From the NCBI RefSeq assembly GCF_001767395.1, contig NZ_CP017014.1, positions 4,171,012-4,235,011 on the forward strand: DNA of 64,000 nucleotides. Direction: 5' to 3'. Both the position numbers and the translations under genes were made by a program. The DNA comes from Rhodococcus sp. WMMA185 (GTDB lineage Bacteria; Actinomycetota; Actinomycetes; Mycobacteriales; Mycobacteriaceae). This document shows positions 42,844 through 50,781 of this stretch, piece after piece; position 1 is the first letter of the stretch; every line of letters begins with the position of its first letter. The notes under the pieces are model-generated. The model ran no database searches, had not been told where the DNA came from, and saw only the letters and a list, made by a program, of their open reading frames with translations.

Positions 42844-43026
42844 TCACCATGAGGTGAAAACGATAGTTGTTGCCACACTGAGTAAGCCGACGGTGTCGCC
42901 CAGTAGCGGCCTCACTCGCTCGATTGTCCTGCCGTAGTGTCGAGCAATTCGGTCACGAGTTCGTTGACGTCCTTCCAATTTCGGTTGGGAAGGCATCGTG
43001 AACTGCGTCACCGGGCCGCCCCCCAC
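42844..43026 (-). CDS. Possible 60-aa protein between repressor and exporter
   Basis: A GTG at 43026, or ATG at 42996, opens a frame ending in VRPLLGDTVGLLSVATTIVFTSW. The basic middle and short hydrophobic tail could be a small membrane-associated protein. It starts eight bases past the repressor stop and ends 43 bases before the exporter start, so it fits the operon, but no ribosome-binding site is evident. Confidence 0.35.
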   Translation of the reverse strand: MGGGPVTQFTMPSQPKLEGRQRTRDRIARHYGRTIERVRPLLGDTVGLLSVATTIVFTSW

Positions 43027-43033
43027 CGTGAGA

Positions 43034-43402
<369 letters not shown>

Positions 43403-43447
43403 TCACTGGCAGAAGCTGATGTTCGGCAAGGTCGAGTGCAGGCCCGC

Positions 43448-43762
43448 TCACGTCTGGCCACCGGCTTCCAGCGGCCTGCCCAATGCGGCCCATCCAGAGG
43501 TGCCGCCGGCAACCGAGACTGCCGTTCGGCCAGCGGCTTCAACAATGCGTGCTCCCTGCACGCTCCGGTTGCCGGACGCGCAGATCACGTAGACCACGTC
43601 CCCGTCGGAGATGTCCGCGGTTCGGCTATCCAACTGGCCGAGCGGTATCAGCACCGCGCCGGGGACGTGCCCGGTGGCGTACTCCCACGGTTCGCGCACA
43701 TCGATGATGGGAACGCCGTCGGCCCAGTTCTCGGCAAATTGGTCGAGGTCTATCTCACGCAT
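43448..43762 (-). CDS. Single-domain rhodanese (sulfurtransferase)
   Basis: A 104-residue rhodanese domain with the active Cys61 in VICASGNRS and the start IDVREPWEYATGHVPGAVLIPL. It carries sulfane sulfur as a Cys persulfide and would pass it between partners in the cytoplasm. ATG 43762 is preferred; a TTG two codons upstream is possible. It lies between the Cys-rich small protein and the repressor, in the same direction as both, consistent with a cst-like operon. Confidence 0.9.
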   Translation of the reverse strand: MREIDLDQFAENWADGVPIIDVREPWEYATGHVPGAVLIPLGQLDSRTADISDGDVVYVICASGNRSVQGARIVEAAGRTAVSVAGGTSGWAALGRPLEAGGQT

Positions 43763-43841
43763 ACCCAATCTCTCTATCAGTCGTTCTATTCAGACCCGTC
43801 TACCTGTGTAGGTGGCGATGCACCCGTAGCCTGTCGGTAGA

Positions 43842-44012
43842 TCAAGATCCGAAGAGCGCGCGGAAGAACCCCGGCTTCGCCGGTGGGGCGGATTCCTTGT
43901 CGCATGTGCACCGCTCGGAGGCGGGCACGGATCTCATGACGCCGTCGGCGTGTTGGCCGCATCCGCCCCAGGTCGTTTTTGCGCATTGCGAGCAGGTCGT
44001 GGGATAACACAT
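43842..44012 (-). CDS. 56-aa Cys-rich protein of the persulfide island
   Basis: A short gene with an excellent AGGAGAG site seven bases before ATG 44012. The protein begins MCYPTTCSQCAKTTWGGCGQ, continues with His21 and ERCTCDKE (two more Cys), and ends with a Pro-rich tail and FFRALFGS. It has six Cys, five of them in CxxC-like or CxC spacing, which suggests zinc binding or persulfide carriage. I do not know a function. It lies 114 bases after the dioxygenase stop and 79 bases before the rhodanese start, on the same strand. Confidence 0.82.
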   Translation of the reverse strand: MCYPTTCSQCAKTTWGGCGQHADGVMRSVPASERCTCDKESAPPAKPGFFRALFGS

Positions 44013-44126
44013 GATCATCTCTCCTAGCAGTTCTGTTCGTTTGTCCGGCTACAGGTTTCACGGATTCCTTCGACGAGGTGGCGATGCTCTGTCGTCTGAC
44101 CGCTACTGCGCCTTCGCCGTGTTACG

Positions 44127-45509
44127 TCACGAGCCGAGAATCTTGTGCGCAGCCCATTCGTCGTAGCCGCCGACGAGGTCGCTGACCTGCTCAAATCCTC
44201 GAGCACGCAACAGCGACGCGGCGACGCTGGAACGCCACCCGCCGGCGCAATGCACCACGATCGGACGATCGTGGGGGAGATCATCGAGTCGGAAAAGCAT
44301 CTGCGCCAGCGGAATCGACACAGCACCCGGGATTACTCCGAACTCGCGCTCGGCTGGATTGCGGATATCGACGAGCATCACGGCCTCCGCAGCGAGCAAC
44401 CGATCCAGTTCCGCGGCTGTGACCCTCGGCGAGGTTTGCATGAGGTCAGCCAGTTCTGCAGGAAAGGCACCATCGACGTCCACGGTCAGGTAGCCCTCCG
44501 CGTGATCGGAGCCGATGCGCGCGAGCCGCATCGCCGCATCCTGCTCCTGCCCAGGGTAAGTGATCAGCAAGATCCTCTCCCCGATCTGGGCGACCATGCC
44601 CCCGGTCTCGGCGAACCGGCCGTCGAATCCGACGTTGACCGACCCCTTCAGGTGTCCGTCGGCGAAGTCGTCTGGGGTACGGGCATCAAGCACCCGAGTA
44701 CCGGAAGCGAGTTCGGTGCGCAGTTGCGCCGCGGACACTGCGGGGATATGGCGGTGTTGGTCGAGCAAGGGATGAGTGGCCTTGTTCAGGGCCGCGTCGA
44801 CGGAGAAGTACGCGGGTACCGCGGGCTGCCCATCGGTGATCAGAGCGACGAACGCGTCCTCGCTCATCGGTTGCACGGACGGGTTGGTGCGGCGTTGCTC
44901 ACCGATGGTCGAGGTCAGCTCCGCCGACAGGTTCTTCCCGCAGGACGAGCCGGCGCCGTGCGCAGGCATCACCGTCACCGAATCAGGCAGGGTCAGCAGC
45001 GTCCGGTGGATGGTGTGATACATGGCTCGGGCCAGGTCGGTGTTGGAGCCATCACCGAGATTGACCAGGTCGGGGCGGCCCACATCGCCGATGAACAGCG
45101 AATCGCCGGTCAGTACGGCGGACGGGAGCGCCTGCGGTCGCTCGCGGACCAGCAGGCTGATCGACTCCCACGTGTGTCCTGGGGTCGACAAGATTCCGAT
45201 ATCGACCTCGCCGAGGCTGATGTGCTCGCCGTGCCGGAGTCGGCGGATCGGGTATTCGGTCTCGGCGGCCTCGCCGAATCCGATCCACGCGCCGGTCGCG
45301 TCGATCAGTTCCAGATGCCCGGAAACGAAATCTGCGTGGAAGTGAGTGTTGATCACTCCCTCGATGGTCAACCCGAATCGGCGGGCGTCGGCAAGGTACT
45401 CGGTGATGTCACGTCGCGGATCGACCACGACGGCACGTCCCGTGCTCTCGTCGCCGATCAAGTAGGACGCATGCGACAGGCACTCGATGTAGTACTGCTC
45501 GAGGATCAT
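44127..45509 (-). CDS. Persulfide dioxygenase-rhodanese fusion (CstB-like)
   Basis: The 460-residue protein has an ETHE1-type metallo-beta-lactamase domain (1-240; THFHAD at 55-60, His65, TPGHTWESISLL) followed by two rhodanese domains. The middle one has no active Cys (LLITYPGQE), and the last has Cys421 in VVHCAGGWRSS. This is the plan of S. aureus CstB, which oxidises persulfide to sulfite and makes thiosulfate. Two operators lie 50-90 bases upstream, so it should be induced by sulfane sulfur. The small Cys-rich gene and the rhodanese follow it. Confidence 0.93.
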   Translation of the reverse strand: MILEQYYIECLSHASYLIGDESTGRAVVVDPRRDITEYLADARRFGLTIEGVINTHFHADFVSGHLELIDATGAWIGFGEAAETEYPIRRLRHGEHISLGEVDIGILSTPGHTWESISLLVRERPQALPSAVLTGDSLFIGDVGRPDLVNLGDGSNTDLARAMYHTIHRTLLTLPDSVTVMPAHGAGSSCGKNLSAELTSTIGEQRRTNPSVQPMSEDAFVALITDGQPAVPAYFSVDAALNKATHPLLDQHRHIPAVSAAQLRTELASGTRVLDARTPDDFADGHLKGSVNVGFDGRFAETGGMVAQIGERILLITYPGQEQDAAMRLARIGSDHAEGYLTVDVDGAFPAELADLMQTSPRVTAAELDRLLAAEAVMLVDIRNPAEREFGVIPGAVSIPLAQMLFRLDDLPHDRPIVVHCAGGWRSSVAASLLRARGFEQVSDLVGGYDEWAAHKILGS

Positions 45510-45562
45510 CTTGCTACCTCCGGAAAGGGAAGTCTCTTTGCTTGCTGCACCGAGATTGCCAT

Positions 45563-45597
45563 ATACCCGTGGGGGTATGCAATTACCCCCGGGGGTA
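45563..45597. promoter_or_regulatory. Tandem CsoR/CstR-type operators before the dioxygenase gene
   Basis: ATACCCGTGGGGGTAT (45563-45578) is followed after five bases by TACCCCCGGGGGTA (45584-45597), a perfect palindrome. Both match the site before the repressor gene, which supports one regulon for the island. Confidence 0.85.
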
Positions 45598-45693
45598 TGT
45601 GACGGAACAGATAGAAGTTCACCGACCCGCGACCGAGCCGATGGGTTGCCCTCTCCGGGGGGCGGTTCGGCTCACAGGCCCCAATCCAGTCGG

Positions 45694-46770
45694 TCAGGAC
45701 GGGATGAGCGACACTTTGACCGATTCGGTTCCGCCGGCCACCAGATCGAGCCCCTTCTGGAAGTCGGCGAGTGGTAGCTGGTGGCTGCAGATTTTGTCCA
45801 TCGGCAGCTCACCCGACTCGAGCATTCGGATGGCTGCGGGCCAGCAATGTGGCCCGAGGTGCGCGCCGAGAACGTCGAGTTCCTTGTCGTCGCTGATGAT
45901 GCTCCAGTCGACTGTGGCGTCGCTGCCGAAGACGCCGTATTCGACGTACCTTCCCAACTTGCGCAAGAGGCTCAATCCCTGGGTTACCGCCGAGGGGTGG
46001 CCTGTTCCCTCCAGATAGACATCGGCTCCGTAGCCGTCGGTGAGATCCATGACGACCTTCTCGGCGTCTTCGTCGGCGATATCGACGACGATGTCCGCCC
46101 CACATTCCTTGGCAAGCTCGAGCTTCTCGGGTACCAGGTCCAGGGCGATGACATGAGCGGGATTCTTCGACCGCGCGCCGATCACCATGCCGAGCCCGAT
46201 CGGGCCGCACCCGGCGACGACCACGACGTCGTCGAAGGTGATGCCGGCACGTTCGACCGCGTGGAGTGAGCACGACAGTGGCTCGGTGAAGGCTGCGTGC
46301 GCCGGCGGGAGTTTTTTGGAGATCTTGTACACCAGCGCGTCGACCGGGTAGATCATGTATTTCGCCATCGCACCCGGCGTGCGACGCTTGAATCCATACA
46401 TATCGTGCGGCTTGCACATGTGGTACAGACCCCGCTCGCAATACCGGCATTTCCAGCACGGGACGATTTGTTCGGACACCACCCGATCTCCGACCTCGAC
46501 GCCCCACCGGGCAGCACCCTCGTCATCGATCTGCGCTATCTTGCCGGCGAACTCATGGCCGGGTATCACCTCGGTTTCCGCCCACGCGGGCCGGGTCTCG
46601 TCGCCCCAGAATTTGGCCGCACCGTAGTAGCACTTCAGGTCGCTCGCGCAGATGCCGACGGCCTCGACTTGCACGAGTGCCTCACCGGGCCCTGGAACGG
46701 GAACCGGTATTTCCTCGAGTCTGTAGTCCCGTGGACCATGACAGATCACGGCCTGCATAGTTTGCGACAT
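45694..46770 (-). CDS. Zinc-dependent alcohol/polyol dehydrogenase
   Basis: A 358-residue medium-chain dehydrogenase. Catalytic zinc ligands are Cys41 and His72-Glu73; structural zinc is held by Cys105, 108, 111 and 119 (PCWKCRYCERGLYHMC). The NAD fold has AGCGPIGLG. The text resembles polyol dehydrogenases of actinobacterial erythritol/threitol clusters. GGGAGAAG lies just before ATG 46770. A FGGY kinase lies 91 bases upstream on the same strand, so oxidation and phosphorylation of one polyol is likely. A fragment of this gene's 3' end recurs at 41955. Confidence 0.88.
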   Translation of the reverse strand: MSQTMQAVICHGPRDYRLEEIPVPVPGPGEALVQVEAVGICASDLKCYYGAAKFWGDETRPAWAETEVIPGHEFAGKIAQIDDEGAARWGVEVGDRVVSEQIVPCWKCRYCERGLYHMCKPHDMYGFKRRTPGAMAKYMIYPVDALVYKISKKLPPAHAAFTEPLSCSLHAVERAGITFDDVVVVAGCGPIGLGMVIGARSKNPAHVIALDLVPEKLELAKECGADIVVDIADEDAEKVVMDLTDGYGADVYLEGTGHPSAVTQGLSLLRKLGRYVEYGVFGSDATVDWSIISDDKELDVLGAHLGPHCWPAAIRMLESGELPMDKICSHQLPLADFQKGLDLVAGGTESVKVSLIPS

Positions 46771-46861
46771 CGCTTCTCCCGATTGGTGGCCGAGCAACAG
46801 TGGTGGCTGAGCAACCCGGTGACCGGGTGTCCCGATGGGTGGATACCCAGACGATCGGAGA

Positions 46862-48370
46862 TCATGCGTTGAATCGGGCCAGCCGGTGCATCTGTTCGCG
46901 CGTGGACGGATAGATTCGGAGCCACGTTTCATACAGCTGGTCGTAGCGCTCGCGGTACTCCGGATTCGGTTCGATCTCGGTCGCGATTCGCGCCCAATCA
47001 GTATTGGGTGGAACAAGTCCCACACCGATCGCGGCAAGTAGTCCGTCGCCGTAGCTGGCTCCGATCGTCTGATCGGGTAGTAGCTGGGTGCGACCGGTGA
47101 TGTCGCTGAGTGCCTGCGCCCAGATCGGGCTGCGCAACCCGCCCCCGACGGCGACCACCCTCTCGACCGGTGCGTCTGCATCGTCGAACATCTCGAGAAT
47201 CTGCCTGGTACCGAATGCGATGCCCTCGTACGATGCCCGAAAAAGGTGACCGCGGCCGTGCCGGAGGGTCAGTCCGGCGACCACACCGCGTGCATCGGGG
47301 TCGAAGATCGGGGTTCGCTCACCGGCAAGGTACGGCAGCACCAGCAGCCCGTCCGATCCCGGCGGGACCGCAGCCGCCTCTGCCGTGAGTTCCTCGAAAG
47401 AGGCTTCACCCGTGATGCTCTGAAGCCAGTTCGTCAGAGTGCCCGCCGTCGCGGTACCGCCCGAGAGAGTGTGCGTATCCTCCTGCACGCCGGCGGTAGT
47501 CCACAGCGCCGGGCTGGTATGGAACTCCTCGAGCACCTGCACCAGAAACATCGTCGACCCGTACATGAGCATCAGATCACCCGGTCGGCGGACACCGATG
47601 CTCACCGTGTCGGCCAGCGCGTCCAACGTGCCCGCGACCACCGGCGTCCCCTCTGGAATGCCGGTTTCGCTCGCGGCGCTTGCATGCACGGTGCCGACCA
47701 CCTCGGCAGGCCAGACGAGCCGCGGAAGAGGCAGTCCGGCGAGGATCCTCTCTGCCCAATCAGTGTTCCAGCGGAAGTCGCGGATCGAATACAGCGGATC
47801 GCATGCGCTCGCGGTGGGATGGTCCAAGACGTACTCGCCGGTGAGCTTCGCGGCAATGTAAGAGTTGGAGCCGTACCAGCGCGCAGCCCGCGCGAAGACG
47901 TCCGGTTCGTTCTTGCGTACCCATTCGATCTTCGGACCGACCGCTTGACTCGACAGTGCCTTACCCCCGCGGGCCAGAATGTTGTCGGCTCCGAACAAAT
48001 CCGTGAGCTCGCGGATCTCGACGGAAGCCCGAGTATCGATTCCGTACAGGATTGCGGGCCGCACCGGGGACACGTTCTCGTCGCACAGCACCAGGCAGGG
48101 CCCCACTCCGCTCACGCATATTCCCGCGACGCGCGAACCCGGTGGTCTGCTGTCGAGCAGAGTCTTGCTGATCCGGCAAACATCCGCCCACCAGACCTTC
48201 TCCGCATCCACCTCCGCCCAACCCGGCCGTGGCAGAGACATCTCATGGGGAAGTTGGTGTGAGGCGACGACGACGCCGTCCGGCGTCACCAGCACGCCCT
48301 TGCTGCTGCCAGTCCCCATGTCGATACCGAGGAGAACATCCACGTCGGCCAGCCTATCCGTCGGGCTCAT
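46862..48370 (-). CDS. FGGY-family carbohydrate kinase
   Basis: A 502-residue sugar/polyol kinase: LLGIDMGTGSSKGVLVTPDG at the N-terminal phosphate loop, then YGIDTRA, VAGTLDALADTVSIGV and the late AVGGGLRSPIWAQALSDITG. The second half has the usual actin-like ATPase fold. It phosphorylates a pentose, pentulose or polyol with ATP. The ATG at 48370 gives the expected N-terminus, but its binding site is weak; a GTG 24 bases later is possible. It heads the unit with the dehydrogenase. Confidence 0.87.
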   Translation of the reverse strand: MSPTDRLADVDVLLGIDMGTGSSKGVLVTPDGVVVASHQLPHEMSLPRPGWAEVDAEKVWWADVCRISKTLLDSRPPGSRVAGICVSGVGPCLVLCDENVSPVRPAILYGIDTRASVEIRELTDLFGADNILARGGKALSSQAVGPKIEWVRKNEPDVFARAARWYGSNSYIAAKLTGEYVLDHPTASACDPLYSIRDFRWNTDWAERILAGLPLPRLVWPAEVVGTVHASAASETGIPEGTPVVAGTLDALADTVSIGVRRPGDLMLMYGSTMFLVQVLEEFHTSPALWTTAGVQEDTHTLSGGTATAGTLTNWLQSITGEASFEELTAEAAAVPPGSDGLLVLPYLAGERTPIFDPDARGVVAGLTLRHGRGHLFRASYEGIAFGTRQILEMFDDADAPVERVVAVGGGLRSPIWAQALSDITGRTQLLPDQTIGASYGDGLLAAIGVGLVPPNTDWARIATEIEPNPEYRERYDQLYETWLRIYPSTREQMHRLARFNA

Positions 48371-48426
48371 AGGCCGCAGCGGTGTCCGAATCGGAACATT
48401 GGGACGAAATATGTTGTGTGCCTGTT

Positions 48427-49467
48427 TCAGCGGCCTCCAGAAACGATCGCTCTGTGTGCCGGATAGGCGTGCACGAGCGCGGTGGAGAGCTTCGGCACCG
48501 CGTGGGTGAGAGTGTGTTCGGCCTCGTGTGCCAGCCGATGCGCGTCGGCCAGGCTGGTGGAGGGGTCGATGTCGAGCTCGACGTCGGCGTGAAGGCGGTG
48601 CCCGATCCACCTCATCCGCAAGCTACGCACTTGGCGAACGCCGGGTTCGGTGGACAGGGATTGCTCGGCGGCTTCGACGAGTTCGGGGTCGACGCCGTCC
48701 ATGAGGCGGCGCAGTACATCTCGCGCCGCGCTGCGCAGAATCGCGAGGATCGCCACGGTGATGACGAGTCCGACGATCGGGTCCGCGAGCGGAAAGCCCA
48801 GCGCAACGCCGCCGGCGCCGAACAGCACTGCCAACGAAGTGAATCCGTCTGTGCGAGCGTGCAATCCGTCGGCAACCAATGCCGCGGAACCGATCCGACG
48901 CCCGACTCGGATGCGATACCCGGCGACGATTTCGTTGCCGAGGAACCCGACGAATCCGGCAACCGCCACCCAGCCGACGTGTTCGATCGGGACAGGGTTG
49001 ATCAGCCGTCGCACCGCCTCGACCCCGGCGATCACCGCAGACAGGGTGATCATCGCGACTACGAACAATCCGGCGAGATCTTCGGCCCGCCCGAAACCGT
49101 AGGTGTAGCGGCGGGTGGCGGCCCGTCTGCCCAGCGCGAACGCAATCCACAGCGGTATCGCAGTCAGTGCGTCGGAAAAGTTGTGCACCGTGTCAGCCAA
49201 CAGCGCCACCGATCCGGAGACGGCGACGATCGCGAGCTGAATGAGAGCGGTGGCGCCGAGGATTACGAGGCTGATCTTGACAGCCCGGATTCCGATGGCA
49301 CTGGACTCGAGGGCATCGTCGACGCTGTCGGCCGCGTCGTGACTGTGCGGCGCGAACACCTCGCGAACAGCCGCACCGATCCGGCCGCCGCGCCCGTGCC
49401 CGTGGCCGTGGCCGTGGCCATGCCCGTGGTCATGCGCGGGCGGGACGCGGTTCGATGTGTGGCTCAT
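48427..49467 (-). CDS. Cation diffusion facilitator (CDF) metal-efflux transporter
   Basis: The 346-residue protein has a His-rich N-terminal tail (DHGHGHGHGHGHGRGG), six membrane spans with the metal-site motifs LADTVHNFSDAL and DGLHARTDGFTSLAV, and a cytosolic C-terminal domain (LHADVELDIDPS). It exports zinc, cobalt or nickel by proton exchange. ATG 49467 overlaps the ArsR stop by four bases, so sensor and pump are co-translated. The His tail is coded by a simple CCGTGG/CCATGC-type repeat. Confidence 0.92.
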   Translation of the reverse strand: MSHTSNRVPPAHDHGHGHGHGHGHGRGGRIGAAVREVFAPHSHDAADSVDDALESSAIGIRAVKISLVILGATALIQLAIVAVSGSVALLADTVHNFSDALTAIPLWIAFALGRRAATRRYTYGFGRAEDLAGLFVVAMITLSAVIAGVEAVRRLINPVPIEHVGWVAVAGFVGFLGNEIVAGYRIRVGRRIGSAALVADGLHARTDGFTSLAVLFGAGGVALGFPLADPIVGLVITVAILAILRSAARDVLRRLMDGVDPELVEAAEQSLSTEPGVRQVRSLRMRWIGHRLHADVELDIDPSTSLADAHRLAHEAEHTLTHAVPKLSTALVHAYPAHRAIVSGGR

Positions 49468-49913
49468 GCCGGATTCTCCGGCCCACGCTTCGGTGCGGCG
49501 TCGAACCCTGGATCGTCGAACCCTGGATCGTCGAACCCTTGATGCAGACTGCGCAAGTCTTCGCTGGTGCGGTGATGCCCGGGAATGCCGGGTCCGGCAT
49601 GTTCGGCATTGAATACCGCGTCGGTGACGAGTTGGCGAACGTGTTCGTTTTCCAAGCGGTAGATCACCTGGGTGCCCTCTTTCCGGGAGCGGACCAGGCG
49701 GGACATCCGAAGCTTTGCCAGATGCTGCGACACCGATGGTGCAGGCTTTCCGACGTGCTCGGCGAGGTCGTTGACCGACAGTTCTCTGCCCGTCAAGGCC
49801 CACAAGATCTGCACCCGAGTCGAATCGGACAGCATGCGAAACACCCCTACCACCAGATCGACCTGGTCGTCCGGCAACCTCCGCCGACAGGTAGCAACAG
49901 TATCTGCATTCAT
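49464..49913 (-). CDS. ArsR/SmtB-family metal-sensing repressor
   Basis: About 149 residues with an ArsR winged helix (RMLSDSTRVQILWALTGREL and LAEHVGKPAPSVSQHLAKLR). The C-terminal tail has His residues (HAGPGIPGHH) like the nickel/cobalt or zinc sensors NmtR and KmtR, then a GFDDP repeat. ATG 49913 fits a leaderless mRNA: TATTAT lies about ten bases before it. A GTG at 49949 would add 12 residues. It represses itself and the coupled CDF pump; metal binding releases it. Confidence 0.88.
   Translation of the reverse strand: MNADTVATCRRRLPDDQVDLVVGVFRMLSDSTRVQILWALTGRELSVNDLAEHVGKPAPSVSQHLAKLRMSRLVRSRKEGTQVIYRLENEHVRQLVTDAVFNAEHAGPGIPGHHRTSEDLRSLHQGFDDPGFDDPGFDAAPKRGPENPA
49501..49539. repeat. 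15-bp tandem repeat in the ArsR tail
   Basis: GGATCGTCGAACCCT occurs about 2.7 times in tandem and encodes the GFDDP repeat near the ArsR C-terminus. Such a simple repeat can change copy number without shifting the frame. Confidence 0.8.
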
Positions 49914-49922
49914 GCGCAGATA
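49901..49922. promoter_or_regulatory. ArsR-type operator overlapping the start codon
   Basis: TATCTGC (49901-49907) and GCAGATA (49916-49922) form a 7-8-7 inverted repeat that covers the ATG at 49913 and touches the -10 element. A repressor bound here would block its own promoter. Confidence 0.65.
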
Positions 49923-49984
49923 ATAGCACCGAGAGAACCCGGTCGTCACCGGCCGAAGGGATTATCCGATGATTCTGTTCGACC

Positions 49985-50758
49985 TCACCAAATCGTGTAG
50001 CCGCCGTCGGCAACGAGGACGGATCCGGTGATGAAACTGGCGGCGTCGCTGGCGAGGAAGACGACGCTGGGGGCGATCTCCTCCGGCATTGCAAACCGCT
50101 GTTGGGGTGCGTCGTCGACCCAGTACCGCTTGAATTCGGGATTCTCGACCGGCGAACCTGGGGTCAACACATAGCCGGGTGCCAACGCGTTGACTCGGAT
50201 ACCGAGCGGTGCCCACTCGGCGGCCAGTGATTTGGTGAGGTGGTGCACGGCCGCTTTCGATGCGTTGTAGGCCGGCTGCATCTGCGGGCGATTGACGATG
50301 ATGCCCGACATCGAGCCAAGGTTGACGATTGATCCCCCGCCCCGCTCGCGCATGTGAGCACCCACGGCAATACTGCACTGCCACAGTGCTTTCACATTGA
50401 GGTCGAACACGGAATCCCACTGTTCCTCGGTGACATCCCAGGAATCGTTGTGAACGCCGATGCCTGCGTTGTTGACAAGGATGTCGATGTGTCCGAGCGC
50501 GTCGATGGCCTCTCCGGTCATACGGTCGACATCGGCACGGGAGGTGACATCGGCGGTGATCGGCGCGAATTCGTATCCCTTGGAGGCTGCTTCGGTGACC
50601 ACCTCCTTGTTGCGTTCGGTGTTGCGTCCGGCGATAGCGACGCGTGCGCCGGCGTCGGCGAGACCGAGTGCGAATGCGCGGCCGAGTCCCTGATTCCCGC
50701 CGGTGACCAGAGCGGTCCTTCCGGTCAGGTCGAACGGTGTGCGAGTGGCTGCAGTCAT
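49985..50758 (-). CDS. Short-chain dehydrogenase/reductase of a sugar operon
   Basis: A 257-residue SDR: TGGNQGLGRAF binds NAD(P), NNAGIG follows, and the catalytic set is Ser (LGSMSG), Tyr and Lys (YNASKAAVHHL). It looks like gluconate 5-dehydrogenase or polyol dehydrogenase-type SDRs. GGAAGGA lies before ATG 50758. It comes 23 bases after the xylulokinase-like gene in the same direction, so it probably makes the ketose that the kinase uses. Confidence 0.9.
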   Translation of the reverse strand: MTAATRTPFDLTGRTALVTGGNQGLGRAFALGLADAGARVAIAGRNTERNKEVVTEAASKGYEFAPITADVTSRADVDRMTGEAIDALGHIDILVNNAGIGVHNDSWDVTEEQWDSVFDLNVKALWQCSIAVGAHMRERGGGSIVNLGSMSGIIVNRPQMQPAYNASKAAVHHLTKSLAAEWAPLGIRVNALAPGYVLTPGSPVENPEFKRYWVDDAPQQRFAMPEEIAPSVVFLASDAASFITGSVLVADGGYTIW

Positions 50759-50781
50759 CGGTTGTTCCTTCCGGGAGACGA

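Noticed and set aside
49398-49434. The CCGTGG-type simple repeat as a regulatory element
   Set aside because: It is coding and explains the His/Gly tail of the metal transporter.
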